A stretch of 64,000 nt of DNA, from the NCBI GenBank assembly GCA_028023455.1, contig JAQFVV010006274.1, forward strand, positions 1,734,001 through 1,798,000, given 5' to 3'. The stretch is from Epiperipatus broadwayi (lineage: Eukaryota; Onychophora; Udeonychophora; Euonychophora; Peripatidae). The notes under the pieces are model-generated. The model was not told the origin of the DNA and ran no database searches. It saw only the letters and a list, made by a program, of their open reading frames with translations. The translations under genes were made by a program, and so were the position numbers. Positions within the stretch are counted from its first letter, which is position 1; every line of letters begins with the position of its first letter. Shown here piece after piece: positions 1-12,610 of this stretch.

Positions 1-228
1 ATTTATAGATACAACTTTATTGAGTTTTTTTTTTTTTTTTATACCAGTAAGATGTGATAATTAAAGAATTTATATTCGATATACTTTCAGGACATTTGTT
101 GTAAAATAATAATCAAAATCAAGAAGAAAAAATCTTTTTATGATTTCCAATCTCTTATTTTTTACATTTTCAATTGACTAGAATAAATTTTTAAAGTCAT
201 ATGTGAATAATGCATAAACTTAAGTATT
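1..228. other. AT-rich sequence, no gene seen
   Basis: This is low-complexity A/T sequence with a T tract near position 27-40. No coding signal, RNA gene or repeat boundary is visible before the terminal inverted repeat that starts at 229. Confidence 0.6.
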
Positions 229-1191
229 CCTGGGTCTCATTTTATGTGGTAGATAGGTTCCACAGAAAACCTGCATTAAAAAAAATTGCACAAAAATAGA
301 CTTAATTTACCTTGAAAAATGAGGGATAATTGCTGTAATTTTCAGGATTCGCATAAAAGCAAAGCAACAAAAAAAAATTACTTTAAAATTTGCATTAATA
401 AAATAAGAAAATAAAGTATGACTAATAAAAAATTTCAAATATTTGAAAAAAATTAATACAAGACAAACTTTTTTTATTACTACGGTATTTAATTTTACAT
501 TTTTCATACATATTTTAATCATTACCGCTAGCGTTTGTTTGTAAACTGTAAGAAATGAGATTCGATGTGATGTGATGTATTGTGGCTTCTCCTTAAACAA
601 AGTCAAGAATCTCTCAGCAATTATGAACCTGTTAGCCACTTTATTTTTATTCATGTTGTAATGTACAACTAGCGCCACTTGTAGTCTTCTGCTGTGTTAA
701 TGGTTTTGTGTTTCTATATTTAAAAAATGACATCACAATCAAAACAAAAACATTATACATTAACATTAGAAAGATTATTTTCAGTTTATAAAATCTTCGT
801 TTTTTATTTTAAAAATCTAAAAGATTATTTATTTCTGTTATATATAATAAAATATGTTTTAAAAGTTTAAATTTTTTGAGTATTTATTGTGATATTTTTA
901 TATGTAAGTATAAATCTATTATTATTATTTACTCATTAGTATAATAAATAGGTTATTTACATAGAAGCTAAGTTCTAAATACAGCTTCAGGCCATATTCA
1001 CGTTAGCTGCTAATGTAATGTTATATTTTTTTTTTTAAAAAAAAAAGTATTTCAAGACAAAATAAGTTATTAATAATTTAAATTTCTTGATATCTAATAA
1101 ATATAGTGAAATATGAAAGATATTAAGAAGAAACATGAATCATATAACTTCAAAATTGCATTAAAATAATCCGCATAAAACGAGACCCAGG
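229..1191. mobile_element. Non-autonomous TIR DNA transposon, copy A
   Basis: The ends are inverted repeats: CCTGGGTCTCATTTTATG on the left and, reverse-complemented, CCTGGGTCTCGTTTTATGCG on the right. The first 250 bases match the reverse complement of the right part of the element at 40547-41614, and the right end matches the left part of that copy, so these are two copies of one family in opposite orientation. No transposase is recognisable; the open frame at 307-678 on the minus strand is only this AT-rich repeat body. A TA at 225-226 may be a remnant of a TA target duplication, as is clearer in copy B, which would suggest the Tc1/mariner (pogo/Tigger-like) group. That class assignment is inference. 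Confidence 0.8.
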
Positions 1192-4100
1192 TTACTGAAA
1201 TGCATATTGCATGTGAAAAAAATGTCCCCTACAAATTAATAAGATTGAAAAAAATCATATTTGTAAGTAATTAAAAAGTAAAGCTTTTGTTATTAAAAAG
1301 ATTATTTACAATTTTATTTTTTTAGGAGGGGAGTTTATCCTTCGGCTTCATGGCATAATGATTAGAGGCTAAACCGATGATCTTGGTTCAAATCCATTTG
1401 GGTCTTAAAGATGTTTTTTATGTAATCATTCATCAGTGAACACAACTTTTTATATAATTAGTGAATGGTATTTTTTTTTCATTCTTCCTCTGTAGAAAAG
1501 GGAACTATTTAAAGACATGTCTTGTATATATACTTTAATCCTCCCACATCTTGACATCTGATTCCAATTCCTACATCAATACTGAAATTCATAGATACTA
1601 GTAAACAGTATTATAATGTACGTTTTTAACATGTATTATAATGTACGTTTTTTTAAATATATAAGTGTGTGTGCATATTATAATATATGTTGAAAATATT
1701 TATAGCACATATACATATATAACAAAAAATTAAATAGTAGACAATTAAAATTTCTTATTTATTAATTTTTTTTAATCATGGATAATGGGCCTACAGCTAC
1801 AGAGAGACTATTATATTCAAGAATAAGCTTATTTGATATAACAAATAATGCAGTAATAACATAACTATTGCAGGAACCTGGAGTAGAAGTTTACAATTAT
1901 ATTATAACACATTACATTAATAACAAATTAGCATTTTAATATAAAATACTAATTATATTGGAACAAACTTATGCATGAATTTATATATGTTTGTATATTT
2001 ATAGCTGCCCTTCACATTGCTTTCAAACCATTAAGATACTGATTGTTAGTGAAATAGAAAAGATTTTATAGTATTTAGATTTCAAGAGTGTTTTTGTATG
2101 CATGACTCTGCTGTTAATTTAAATAATACTTTCTTGATTAATTACATTTTTTTATGTAGAGATGTCTAAATAGAATAAAATACAAGTAAGCCTTGAACTA
2201 TGCTGTATAAAGTACATGACTTCAATTACATACTTCCAATAAAAAAAATGTAAATAAACAACAAACCAAAAAAAAAAAAAACATTAAAATTTCCAAATTT
2301 AATACATTTTACAATACTCAAACAGAATTTTTCTGTTTCTGAAAGAGTATGTGATCATGTTTAAAAAATAAAATAAAATTTGTAATAAAATTTAAATGAT
2401 ACTAGCAGTCGTTTTTTCATCTTGGAAATGAAATGATCATGTTTAAAAAATAAAATTTCTTCAGTTTATATTCAAAATAAATACTTTTATTTTTTATTTA
2501 TTATCCTTTCTAAATTTCATTTGCAAGTTTTACAAAATTTTAGAACATAATTAAAATTAATATTGTCTTTAAGACATCAAAACAGAGAGATTTTAGTTGC
2601 TTGATAACAAAACTAGTTTATTATTTTTCTATTTAAAAAAAGTTATTGATAAAATAAGGAATATTCCTTAGAGCATTTTAATTGCAATGAAAGTTGGACC
2701 TTTTGTTAAAAAAATACGATACAGTAAGTTTTTTTTTTATTTTTCCAGTGAATGAAAAATATATGTGAATGTGACCCCTCCAATTTATTATTAATAACTA
2801 TATATTTTTTTTAAAAAAAGTTTGTGTATACTATAATTTTTATTTATATATGCTTACTATATATAAGTAACATTTGTATTATATTTGTGTGTGTGTGTTG
2901 AAAATAATGTACACTTGCAGTTTAATAAACAGTCTGTATTCTAATGAAATTTTATCACTTTTGTCATTTCTGGTTTTATATAATCTGATTCTTTAATCCT
3001 ATTTATTCTTTATCTTTTATAATTGGATTACTACTACCTTCTATGTATACAATTAGGTAAGTATTCTTTTATTTTAAGGATTGGTGTGAAGTCACATTTT
3101 TAAAAATTTTTCAAAGCTTCCCAATTAGTCTAGACATAATTTTACATATGGAGGAAAGGAAACTTAAGCTTGTTTGACAAAATTTTCACTCGTAATTTAA
3201 GAATACAGCAATTTTGAGAAATACCTTTTTAATAGATTTTTTTAAAATCTGTTTTCACTTAATACTTTCCGCTTCAAGCTTCAATTGTATTGACTTCATT
3301 AGTTTTTGAATCTTGTTTTATATAATTATTATGAGATTTTAATTTATTTGGCTTTCAGTCTTTATCCATAATAAATAAGCAAAAGATATTTTTCAAATGA
3401 GTTAGTCATCAAGTTATTCAGACTGGATGAAGGAATAGTTTTATTTGACAGTGATTGGATTATTGCTGTATTGAATTAAGATGAATCTTTGATTGATTCA
3501 TTAATCTGGGAATGATTTAATCTTTATTGGATCTTGTGGGTGTAGGTAGTATCCACTGTGGTATAATGAGATTAGAGTCCTTTGATACTGAAGCATTTTG
3601 CCCATCTGACTAGGTCTCTGTTACACATAAAATGTGTGAGTTGATCAAGTTATGGAAAAAGAATAAAGTTTCATTCCTATTTCTAAAAAAGCAACTATAT
3701 TTCCTGATCAACTCTACCTAGTAATTGTTATGATTTACGCTATCGACGGAATCAGCTTTTATTTCTTTTATAAGCGTGCCAGGATTCATATAAGAATCCA
3801 CTGAAATCCATCGCATCGCGTCTTGAAAATTAAAAAGAAAAATGTTTTTAAAAGAATTGGTATCATATTTTACCGTAACTAGAGTTATTTTCTAGATATT
3901 ATTATTCCTGGAGCTCAGTCAATACATATTGGCAAAGGTAAATTATATTTTGAAATCTTACTAAACTAATATTAATAAATTTAATAATAATCATCACTAA
4001 CATACAATGAAAAGTTGATATTAGAAATAAATATTTTTATTCTAACAAATTAAAATGTTTAAAGATAAATTACTCATTAAATAAAAATGAAGAGGACACA

Positions 4101-4220
4101 CGCTAATCCAAATAATGAATCAATTAATAAAAAAAAGTGGTTAAAGTTCTTAGGTAAACAAGAGTCTCTTGAACAATAAAATTAAAGTCTTTATTGGGAT
4201 TATTTTAAGCTTTTTTTTTT
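1192..4220. other. AT-rich stretch without recognisable genes
   Basis: Apart from the tRNA-like segment near 1338-1395, nothing coding is visible. There are many A and T homopolymers, and a short direct repeat containing TATAATGTACGTTTTT occurs near 1613 and 1635. No splice-bounded open frame stands out. Confidence 0.5.
1338..1395 (+). repeat. tRNA-like (SINE-like) fragment with B-box
   Basis: The segment contains GGTTCAAATCC, an exact match to the RNA polymerase III B-box consensus GGTTCRANTCC. It is preceded about 30 bases upstream by an A-box-like TGGCATAATGATTAGAGG. There is no proper acceptor stem pairing, so I read it as a tRNA-derived SINE fragment or tRNA pseudogene rather than a working tRNA. 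No target-site duplication was found. Confidence 0.4.
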
Positions 4221-4555
4221 TTTTAAGAATTGTTTGCAAACTTTAAGTCACAGTCGGGAAAAGTTACTCTTAGCTTACCGGTAAGTTGGGGTAGATTTAT
4301 GGGATCCTGAGCTCATAGGAATTTCCATTGGTCTCTCCTGCCGGCATCTTCAATTATTGCTGCATTCTATAGCTAGAGAAAAAGCAAGGTTGTGGTGACC
4401 CTTTCATTGTAAAAAGCGGTATTCACAAAGCTCCATTTTTATATTTGCGTGACAGCTTGGTACAGCAAGTGGCATACCTGTGCAGAAGTATATTACTGCT
4501 ACAGGTTATGCTTGCGGATACCCCCAACTCTAAGACATGGAACCAGAAGGTAAAG

Positions 4556-4990
4556 AAAGAATTTAGATCAAAAATTGTCCTCTTCTTTTTATACCTCGAT
4601 CCAGTTTTTGAAACTTCTGTGCATCCTTTTGTTCTTTTATCAGCATATAAGATAATAATCTTGTACACTCTCTCTTAAATTTAAGTTACAAAGTCTTTAT
4701 TTTTTTAGCATAATTCTGCCATCTTTAATTAGCTAAAATATTTTTCTTTTAGCTTATCTGGATTAGTAATTTGTGTGTCTTTTGTTCTCTCTAATTTTTT
4801 ACTTTTATTTTTAATTAGATAAAAAAAAAATAGGGATGAAAAATTTAACTTTCATTGTACGTTTAAAAAAAATTATACTAATCAAAAAAAAATACCTAAA
4901 TTTACTTTTGTTAGCTCTTACCAAATGCCAATATATTTGTACCATATATAAATAAACGGCACAATACATAATAATTTTTAATTTATCATT
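4556..4990 (+). repeat. Dispersed repeat, family R1, copy 1
   Basis: About 430 bases align by eye with 37790-38245 in the same orientation. Shared blocks include TTTAAATTTAAGTTA, TCTGGATTAGTAAT and GCCAATATATTTGTAC, in the same order and with similar spacing. No terminal inverted repeats or coding capacity were seen, and the class is unknown. The sequence just upstream (4220-4555) is less AT-rich and appears only once in the window. Confidence 0.65.
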
Positions 4991-5064
4991 TTTGTTTTAC
5001 CTACAAATGTTTATTCTCTGAAAAACATATATAATAATAACAAAGTAGCTGAAAATTGTTGTAA

Positions 5065-5265
5065 TAGCTAGTCTGATATATATGTATAAGTGTATTTGGA
5101 GTTAAGACCAAAATTTTCTGTATGTCATCCAACATTTGATCTTAGTTGTTTGTTTGTTTTTTAATTGGTAACCTCATATTTTAATGATATTGGATGCATA
5201 AAACTGGATTAAAACTATCATTTGCATTGTTTTCATGAACAAATAAAATATTTATATTGAAACAG
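5065..5265 (+). repeat. Dispersed repeat, family R2, copy 1
   Basis: This stretch resembles 9430-9605 in the same orientation. Shared blocks include CTGATATATA, a GGAGTT-AGA-C-AAAATT segment and TTTTAATGATATTGGAT followed by CATAAAACTG. No coding capacity or clear ends were found. Confidence 0.55.
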
Positions 5266-5504
5266 TCATATCTACAGATCAGTCTGTTTCACCTACTATA
5301 TTCTATAGTAGGTATTTATCTCATATCTTACCCAAATTAGATTGTGGGTATTTCTTTTATTAAAACTTTGAGCTTGTGCATTTAATATTGTGGAGTATGT
5401 GCATATATAATCATCTGGTCCATGATAATAGGTATACACAGGTGGGGATAGCATGTACACGTGTATCACCCTTCGTTTGTGAAAACAAGTAAACCTGACA
5501 ATGT

Positions 5505-5680
5505 GTAGGTAGGATTTATATATAATCAAAGTATAGATTTAGATTTTTATAAATTTATTCATTTAAGAATTTGTATTTCAATATTCATTAACCTGGCAGT
5601 GTAGTTAGAATTTATGTATATAACCAAAGTATATAGATTTAGATTTTATAAATTTATTCATTTAAGAATTTATTTTTTAT
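5505..5680 (+). repeat. Tandem duplication, unit about 95 bp
   Basis: Two adjacent units share AGATTTAGATTTT followed by ATAAATTTATTCATTTAAGAA and a preceding AACCAAAG- or ATCAAAGTATA block. The second unit has diverged by small indels, so the duplication is not recent. Confidence 0.65.
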
Positions 5681-5689
5681 TATTCATTT

Positions 5690-8600
5690 AAAATAATTTT
5701 CAATTTTGGCTGCTTTGTTTTAAAATTACACAAGCTGTAAGTTTTTTACAAGTTTTAGCATTTTGTCTAAAAATAATCTTTTAGTGGAAAATTGACCTGA
5801 TTTAAATTTATAGACAAAAACAAATTATAAAATTTAGTCAGGCATGAATTTAACATGAGCAAAATTGGGGAATCCAGGGGAAAGAGCTATTAACTCTGGA
5901 TTTAACTATAGACAATAAAAGGAACGGAAGGAGAAAAATTGCTAAAGGCAAGATTCAAAGTAGCAAACAAGTGACGTTGCTAAATTGATAGAGGGGGGAT
6001 GCTAGCAAATAAGTGATAGAAAGCTTGTTTTTTTTTTAGTTTTAAGTCTTGCCACCTATCGTTACAGAAGGAGTGTCGAAGAATAGTTATTAAAGAGTGT
6101 TATTCTCACATTACTTTTGCCAAACTAAATTTAAAAATCATTAAAGGTTATTAAGATGAGAACTGTTGGCTAGTGGGCAATAGATTTGCTATCTATCTCA
6201 TGGATAACTGCTCTACAAAATGGAGAGAACATCAACTTCAGTCCTGGCCAAGTAATGGAGAGGACGCACCCTGAAATAATGGAGAGAAGCCGCATCCTGA
6301 AAAAATGGAGGAAGATGCCCCGGTAAAGAATATTGTAATACTAAGAAAGACTGGCTGTCGAACATCACTGGTAAATCATTCTGTAGAATACTCAGTTTTC
6401 ATTCCTAAATGAACTCTAAGTTGAAGCTAGCTAAATAATCAAGAATCATATCTCTATAATATTTAAATGTTAAATCAAACCATTTATTCTTTTGATTTTA
6501 TTTTAAACTTAAAACACTCTTAAATTTCTTGCTTGATCATAAGTATTTAAATTCTATAGAATCATTTAAAATATAAGTTCTTATTCATTACAACTCAATT
6601 GTAACATTATTGATTTCTATAATTTGTTTATATGCCTGTCATATTTAAATGTTAAATTCATGCTTATTAATTTATGCTATGTTTATCAGGACGGGGTTTC
6701 GCAATGTTTAACAAGTAATGGAGAGATGATTAGGAGCCTCTCCAGTAGTGTAGAATATTGTAAAACTAAGAAATACCAGCAAACTCCCTTCTGAAATCAA
6801 ATTACTATTTGCACTAGGATTAAGCTCACTATGGGAAACATAACTGAATAGATTATTTTAGAAATCAATATTTTACTTGGTGTTAGGCATGAGTGGTACT
6901 ATGCAACACACAATTAGTATCCTAACTCTTAATAAATCCCCAAATGTGCTGTAACTCTCCTTAATTATATGTGCGCTATACAGATATCTTTTAGACCAGA
7001 TTCCTCCTATTTTACCACTGTAGTATGATTAGATATGCTATTTTTGAACTGACCAATGGCGGTGGCACTGATAGGCACTATAGATTTAGCGTAATTGATT
7101 TAGTTAATCATAGGGAGTTAGTGGGGCAAATGTGTTGCTAATTCACATGAATATGCTTAGCTTCTTGCTATATCTATAGTGGCCTGCCTCAAAGTTGAGT
7201 TAATGTCAAACCACGCATCTTAGTTCAGGCAGGATATTTTTCATTTTGTATTTGGAAGGAACCAAAGCATTCCAAAGACTTGTTAAGCAGTTGTGTTGAT
7301 CATGCAGATTAAAAGTCCTCTTCTTATTATAGCGAGCAGCGCAGTCCAGAGAAACGATTACTGGGTAATGAATCTCAATTAAGATCACATTTGAGATGCA
7401 CCTACTCTATTATCATAATTATAATGCTGTAGAATCCGACATTAAACTGCCTTGCATCAGTTCAGTTTTCCACCAGTTCAGCCTCCCACAGTAATTAACC
7501 CCGGCTTTGCTCCGACTCGGAATCTGGGTTAATGCAATTTATGTATATAGTAAATTATGCAAGGCAGGTTTCAAGTAATTTGATCACTCGAGCTGTTACT
7601 AATATTCCCATTGTGATTCTTAGCATAAATTCTGGTATAGGTAATAATAGTAATCTATTCAACCTTAAAATGGGTTTGGATGAAGGTCAAATTGCCCAGT
7701 TGTAGAAATTTTAGTCTCTGTATCTTAATATTGGGTATGTCTTTCTTTAACCTAAAATTAGTGTATGCGTATTGTCAGTCATTTAAATCCAGAATCAATT
7801 TAAACATTCTTTGTAAAGCTGAATGTCCACTCACTTAGTGTGGACAAATGTATATAATTTACATTGTTTTGTCATTTATTAATTATTATATTAAAATTTT
7901 ATAAAATAGAAATTGTTCTCAGTCTCCGCTCTTGCTCATTGCACTTATGAATCACTAGTTAAGTTATATAATCATATGTGGGGGGGGGTCTCATCTTTTA
8001 CTGTTTTGCTACTGCTGAATACGAATAAGGAGGTATCGAGTGTAGTCTCAGGCATGTCATTCGCTATGGGTTGACTTGGAAGCATGAATAAGAGAGTGGA
8101 GACATGATCAGAAGTAGGATAGTACTACCCCGACTTGGTTAGCTTTTTGTTCTCTGGCTCGGACATTCGGTCTGTTGAGCAAATATACAAACTTGACAAT
8201 TACAATATCATTTGGAATGGAGGTTTTTTTTTCGTCTTTCTAATATTTGCATGAAACACCTGTATGTTGATTATTTGTCAGTATGCAGTTAACAGCAACA
8301 TGGTGATGTCTATAGTTATGAAAACAGACCTTGCTTATTTTTCAGGTGCAAATGATACTGGAGGAAATCTGTCAATTTTCAATATATATATATATATTAT
8401 AAACAATCATTTCTGGTATGAATTTTATAAGTGAAAATCACTTATTCTTGGTGCAATTTAGTTCTAACATTTCAGATTGAATCTTATAGTCATGTTATAA
8501 TGCATCCAATTTATGATGGGATTAGCTATTTTGATATGAAGTAAACTTTCTCACTGTAAGTTTTGATGTATATTTCTGCTTTAAATTAATCTCTATCATA

Positions 8601-9037
8601 TGTGCAGTTTCAATAAAGCCTCAGTATGGTAACAGATGAATTGAAATAAAAGATTATATAATTCTGATCTCCTGCATGCTATATAGTATAATTGGTTGTA
8701 CAAACAAAAACTTTACTATAGTAAACATCAATTTAATGAATTAATATGAAGATTAACATTTGAGGCATTTTAACAAATTAAATGTTTCATGCTAGTAATT
8801 TTTAATTTTGAACAGATTGACAATGTAGTTTCTTTACAAATAATGCAATTTGCTGTTGACATTGATTTGTCATATATATCAAATAGTTGAGGTTTAAATT
8901 TATTGTTTATTAATTTTTGGTTGATTTTTTTTTTAATAGTTTGGTTAACTTAAATTATTTAGTCCTCTTTTTTTTTTTTTTTCTATTTTCCGTTTAGCTA
9001 CTTTGTTCTGAATAATGTAATCTGTAACCATATGTAA
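5690..9037. other. Non-repetitive stretch without identified gene
   Basis: Parts of this region (5850-6380, 7000-7680, 7920-8210) are noticeably less AT-rich than their surroundings. The block GAATATTGTAA-ACTAAGAAA occurs near 6330 and 6750 next to ATGGAGAG-like words, suggesting a partial internal duplication. A poly-G run lies at about 7980-7988 and an AT dinucleotide run at about 8380-8396. No open frame with recognisable protein motifs was found; the short frames present lack codon-like character. Confidence 0.45.
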
Positions 9038-9055
9038 AGCATTAGAAATGATTTT
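9038..9055. repeat. Target-site duplication, left copy, of the SINE
   Basis: AGCATTAGAAATGATTTT occurs here and again, identically, at 9156-9173. An 18-base perfect direct repeat flanking a tRNA-like segment with an A-rich tail is the mark of LINE-machinery retroposition. Confidence 0.85.
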
Positions 9056-9155
9056 TTTCCCTCATGTCATAGCATCAGCCGGGAAGTGAACCCACAAACC
9101 TGGGACAACTGCTTGTAAGGCAGTTGTACTGATCACTCAACCACCAATGTTTGAC
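9056..9155 (-). mobile_element. Short tRNA-derived SINE, copy 1
   Basis: Read on the minus strand, the 100-bp insert begins with a tRNA-like head (GGTGGTTGAGTGATCAG), has an anticodon-arm-like stretch, then a B-box GGTTCACTTCC and a short conserved tail containing TGCTATGACAT. It ends in an A-rich run abutting the target duplication. A second copy with the same tail lies at 51327-51430. The insert is almost only the tRNA head, so it could also be called a retroposed tRNA pseudogene; the shared non-tRNA tail argues for a SINE family. Confidence 0.8.
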
Positions 9156-9173
9156 AGCATTAGAAATGATTTT
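9156..9173. repeat. Target-site duplication, right copy, of the SINE
   Basis: This is the perfect second copy of the 18-base sequence at 9038-9055, directly abutting the tRNA-like head. Confidence 0.85.
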
Positions 9174-10019
9174 GTTAGGATTAACTTTAAATATGACAAC
9201 ATTTATAATATCTTTTTATTATCTTAACTTATAGTAAAAGTTTGCATTTGATTTTTAAAAAAAATACTACATGAATCATCTCATTATATTGAATCTGAAT
9301 TTTTTGTTATTGCTAACTTGATTTGAAATCTCCATGGGTAGTTCATCAATGATTTGAAATTATTGTTTTTATTTTAACTTAAAAAAATTCTTTGAAATGC
9401 ATGAATAATAAGAGAAAACTAATTAAAAAATAGTAGTGTCATCTGATATATACATGTATATTAGGAGTTGAGATCTAAAATCTGTTGTCTAACATTGAAT
9501 TTTATATTGTTTCCTTTTTTTGAAATTGATTTTTTTTTTATGATCTTCAGATTTTATGCATACAATTTTAATGATATTGGATTCATAAAACTGAACCATC
9601 TTCTGCCTATAATATTTAACTATTTAACTTTTTTGTTGCTTTAGTTGATGTCTCATTTATTCCTGGAATTTTTATCTTTCTTTAGCACTCATAATACAAA
9701 TGCAAACACAAACTCATAATACAACAACACAAATATTGAAAATTACATTATAGAAATATTATTCATTAAATAATCTCTAGTCTAATGATTGATTAATAAA
9801 AAATATGTTGCCTTTTTTAATAATGTATATTGATTGTCAACTCTAATCTATCTATTGGCTCTTATTGCTGAAAATATTTTCTTGTCATTTTTTTTTGTTG
9901 ATGTTGTTGTTTGAGTCTGTCCTCAGAAGAACAATATGATTCCTCAACAAACAAAATACACCAATAGCATTGCTTTCAGAAATTTATATATACCTTCATA
10001 AAATCAATATCCTTCAAAT
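9174..10019. other. AT-rich, contains repeat R2 copy 2
   Basis: Positions 9430-9605 resemble 5065-5265. The remainder is low-complexity A/T sequence without recognisable coding content. Confidence 0.5.
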
Positions 10020-10619
10020 GGAGCCCAGCTCTGCATGGTTCGCATTTGTGGAAATCCTGCAAGCTGCCATCAACAAATACACCTGGAATTCCCAAGGGCC
10101 ACTCAAGTTGCTGATTTCCATGGACAAAATTAGATATTAGCACCATCATCCAACTGAAACTTCAATACCGCAATGCTCAAAAGGCCTTGGCTGAGTACAT
10201 CTCAGTCAAACGCACCCAGAGGTATGTGGGGAATCAGCATTGTTGGACCAGAAGATACCTGGGGTAGGCTCTTGGTTCCCACAAGAAGGAAACCACCCCC
10301 TCATCCATCATGGGCAAAAAATCCTACATAGATCCGGAATTGCTTCTTCAATTGAGAAACTATTACAAGTGCATGCTTCTCAAAGCTGATGTCTCCGTTC
10401 ACTATGCCATCAACCTTGAATGTCAGCTCTGATCTTGGCATTACCCAGGCCATGCTACTTAACAATCTGAAAAGCTTTCCTGACCATGTCATCCCCGGTC
10501 CTCATGCTATTCCCAAGTTTATCCGTCTCCACCTAAGTCAGTTCACCATCCCCATTACTCTCAACATGATCACCAAGCTAGTTTCAGATGCTTACATCAT
10601 CGAGGTCTCTGTCTTGTAA

Positions 10620-11300
10620 CAGTCCCTTTCCTTAAGCAAGATTGGCCACCTACTGAGCTCAAGAGTTTTAGGCCCATTTTGATGACCCTCTGCTCATAAA
10701 ACTTATTGAGTCTGCCATCAAAGAGTCACTAGAACAATTCATACTCTCTGCCCTTTCTGCCTCAGTTTGCTTGTAAAGGGCACTCCATTATTAGGGCTGC
10801 CACACTCTTTAAGATGGTCACCGAACATGTTAGAGAGTCTTGAAATGGCAGGCCCATCGCTGTCCAACTAGACATCCAGGCAGCCTTCGACTCTGTTAGG
10901 GTCGATCTGCTCTTTGATGTCCTCATGGACCTGAACATTCCAAAGGCCCTTCTGTCCATCCTTCACAATCTCCTGTCCAACATGGAAATCCTAGTTACCC
11001 TGGATGGGAAAGTTGCCCCCGGCTTCACACCTAACATATCCATCCCTCAGGGCTCTCCACTGAGCACTTTATTGGTCACCGCATTTCTGAATCCCCTCTT
11101 GCTCAGGCTTGAACTTGACCTCCCTTGCATCCTCATTCCTGCACTGGGCAATAGCATCAAATGCCTTGCTTATGTTGATGATGTGGTTGTCTTCCTTCCC
11201 TCAGTTGATCTCATCCCCAGGCTTCAACAGATTTTCACCTAGTACACCAAAACACACAGGTTGAAATTGAGCAGTGATAAATCAGTGGCCTGGTAACTAT
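10620..11300 (+). pseudogene. Reverse transcriptase domain of the L1/Tx1-like LINE, broken
   Basis: This would be the RNA-dependent DNA polymerase that copies the LINE RNA at the nicked target. Visible motifs, in order: a fingers segment with TELKSFRPI (about 10648); palm motif A as VQLDIQAAFDSV (about 10861-10896); a segment with IPQGSPLS (about 11041), which is the conserved QG..LSP turn; and the catalytic box as CLAYVDDVVVF (about 11162), carrying the YxDD aspartates. The longest uninterrupted piece is 105 residues at 10925-11242. Stops and frame changes before 10925 and after 11242 show that it is dead, although its active-site residues happen to be intact. Confidence 0.8.
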
Positions 11301-11494
11301 CAACTGGTAATCAAATCTCTTCCACCTTTAATGCCAAGCCACACAACTTTTTGGGATTCTCCCTCATTCTGTCTCCTATGGACATGAGGGTACAGGTCCA
11401 AGCCACACTATCAAAGCATATCATCTACCATCAGTGTAACCACAGGCATCTACCTCTCCCTTAGTGTTTCCTAAAATATCATATTACCTCCCCA

Positions 11495-12175
11495 TTGTTC
11501 TACCTACACATTCCTTTATATCCAAAATCGAATTCTTTTTGCACCTGTTTTCTCTGGGGCAGAAAGTTGGTGGCCATCAGCCTAAAAAGAACTTGTTTTC
11601 CTAAAAACCTGCACTCCATCGACACTCTTCTGATCCAGAGATCTCACAACATTATCTTCTCACTTCTAAGTCACTTTCCTGTCAACCTTGTGCATATCAT
11701 TATCACACCCACCAACACTCCTCCTCCTAGTGGCAGGCCCACCTCACTCATTGCCAACATCCTTCAAAAGGCTGGCTTTGTTATACCATCCATCCAGTGG
11801 CAAACTAAAGTACTAGGAGGTTTTCAATCTGCCCACAGACTTCTCCATTGTGTCCCCTACATTCCTCAAACTTACCAATGCTCAATTAATCCACAAATTC
11901 AAAAGGTAGTCCCTTAACGCAAAATTTCTCAATTTCCTCCTCAAAATCAATCCTCCCTTCCCACAAGTCAATTTTTGGTCAACCGCAGGGGTTTCACCAA
12001 GATCTCTCCCATATGCCAGCTCTGTAAAACTGACAATGAAACCCTCCAGCACTTTCTACTTAAATGTCTCTTTCTGCTTGGAGTGACATGTCATCAACTC
12101 CTACCTTTCCTTGCACAGGAATACCATCTTCAACCTCCAAGAATCCATAGAATCAGGGGTCTTTGCAACTATTAA
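11495..12175 (+). pseudogene. C-terminal region and Cys/His knuckle of the LINE ORF2
   Basis: A 140-residue frame at 11495-11917 includes FLWGRKLVAISLKRTCFPKN, matching the post-RT segment typical of L1/Tx1-type ORF2 (an F-WG then SLK pattern). A second frame at 11975-12175 carries CQLCKTDNETLQHFLLKC, a CxxC...HxxxxC knuckle thought to bind nucleic acid. A stop near 11917 and a short frame shift separate the pieces. Confidence 0.7.
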
Positions 12176-12610
12176 ATTAACAGTTTTCTTCATCTAGGCA
12201 CTCTGGTTGCTCCGATGTGCCATTATTTTTTGACCAGAGAGTAGTCAGTGAACTAAAAGCTATTGGATCTAATTTGCTCTCAAAACCGTAGATACCAAAC
12301 TAGCCCCACCTCCACTCCTCACAGACACTTGGGCAATCCTCCAACTCCCATCCTCTCAGCCTCGTCATAGGACTCAATCATTCAAATGTTTGTGACCCAT
12401 CGGTGCTTACTCAATGAAGACATGCATCTTGTACTGGCCTGGACTACACACTGTTTCCACTTCCCATTCTTTTCTCACATGTATCCTTCTCCTCTTACCA
12501 TGTTGCTTCTGAAATTTCAATTTATCATATAATCATTCCCTTGTAAACTATTTTCTAACTGTATTTGTATCTTTTTTTTTTTTTTTTATGAATAAACTTT
12601 CATCACTGAG

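Larger units (their letters stand above)
10020..12610 (+). mobile_element. L1/Tx1-like LINE retrotransposon, 5'-truncated and decayed
   Basis: A block clearly less AT-rich than its surroundings translates on the plus strand, through many frameshifts and stops, into the second ORF of a non-LTR retrotransposon. In order there is a linker before the reverse transcriptase (10020-10390), the RT fingers and palm (10630-11250), the thumb and connection, and a C-terminal Cys/His knuckle (about 12010-12075). The 3' end is followed by a T-rich stretch and an AATAAA at about 12592. The endonuclease is missing, which fits 5' truncation on insertion. A more degraded relative lies at about 47580-50190. The L1/Tx1 assignment rests on the FLWG/SLK-type segment and the CxxC...HxxxxC knuckle and is moderately secure; other clades with a similar knuckle are possible. 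Confidence 0.75.

Noticed and set aside
307-678. 123-residue minus-strand open frame
   Set aside because: It lies entirely inside TIR transposon copy A, is Phe/Lys/Ile-rich, and its similarity to the frame at 41379-41579 is only repeat homology. No domain is visible.
4445-4678. Possible short exon with GTAAAG donor at about 4550 and an open frame on both strands
   Set aside because: The acceptor before 4507 is weak, the frames overlap on opposite strands, and the 3' half is dispersed repeat R1.
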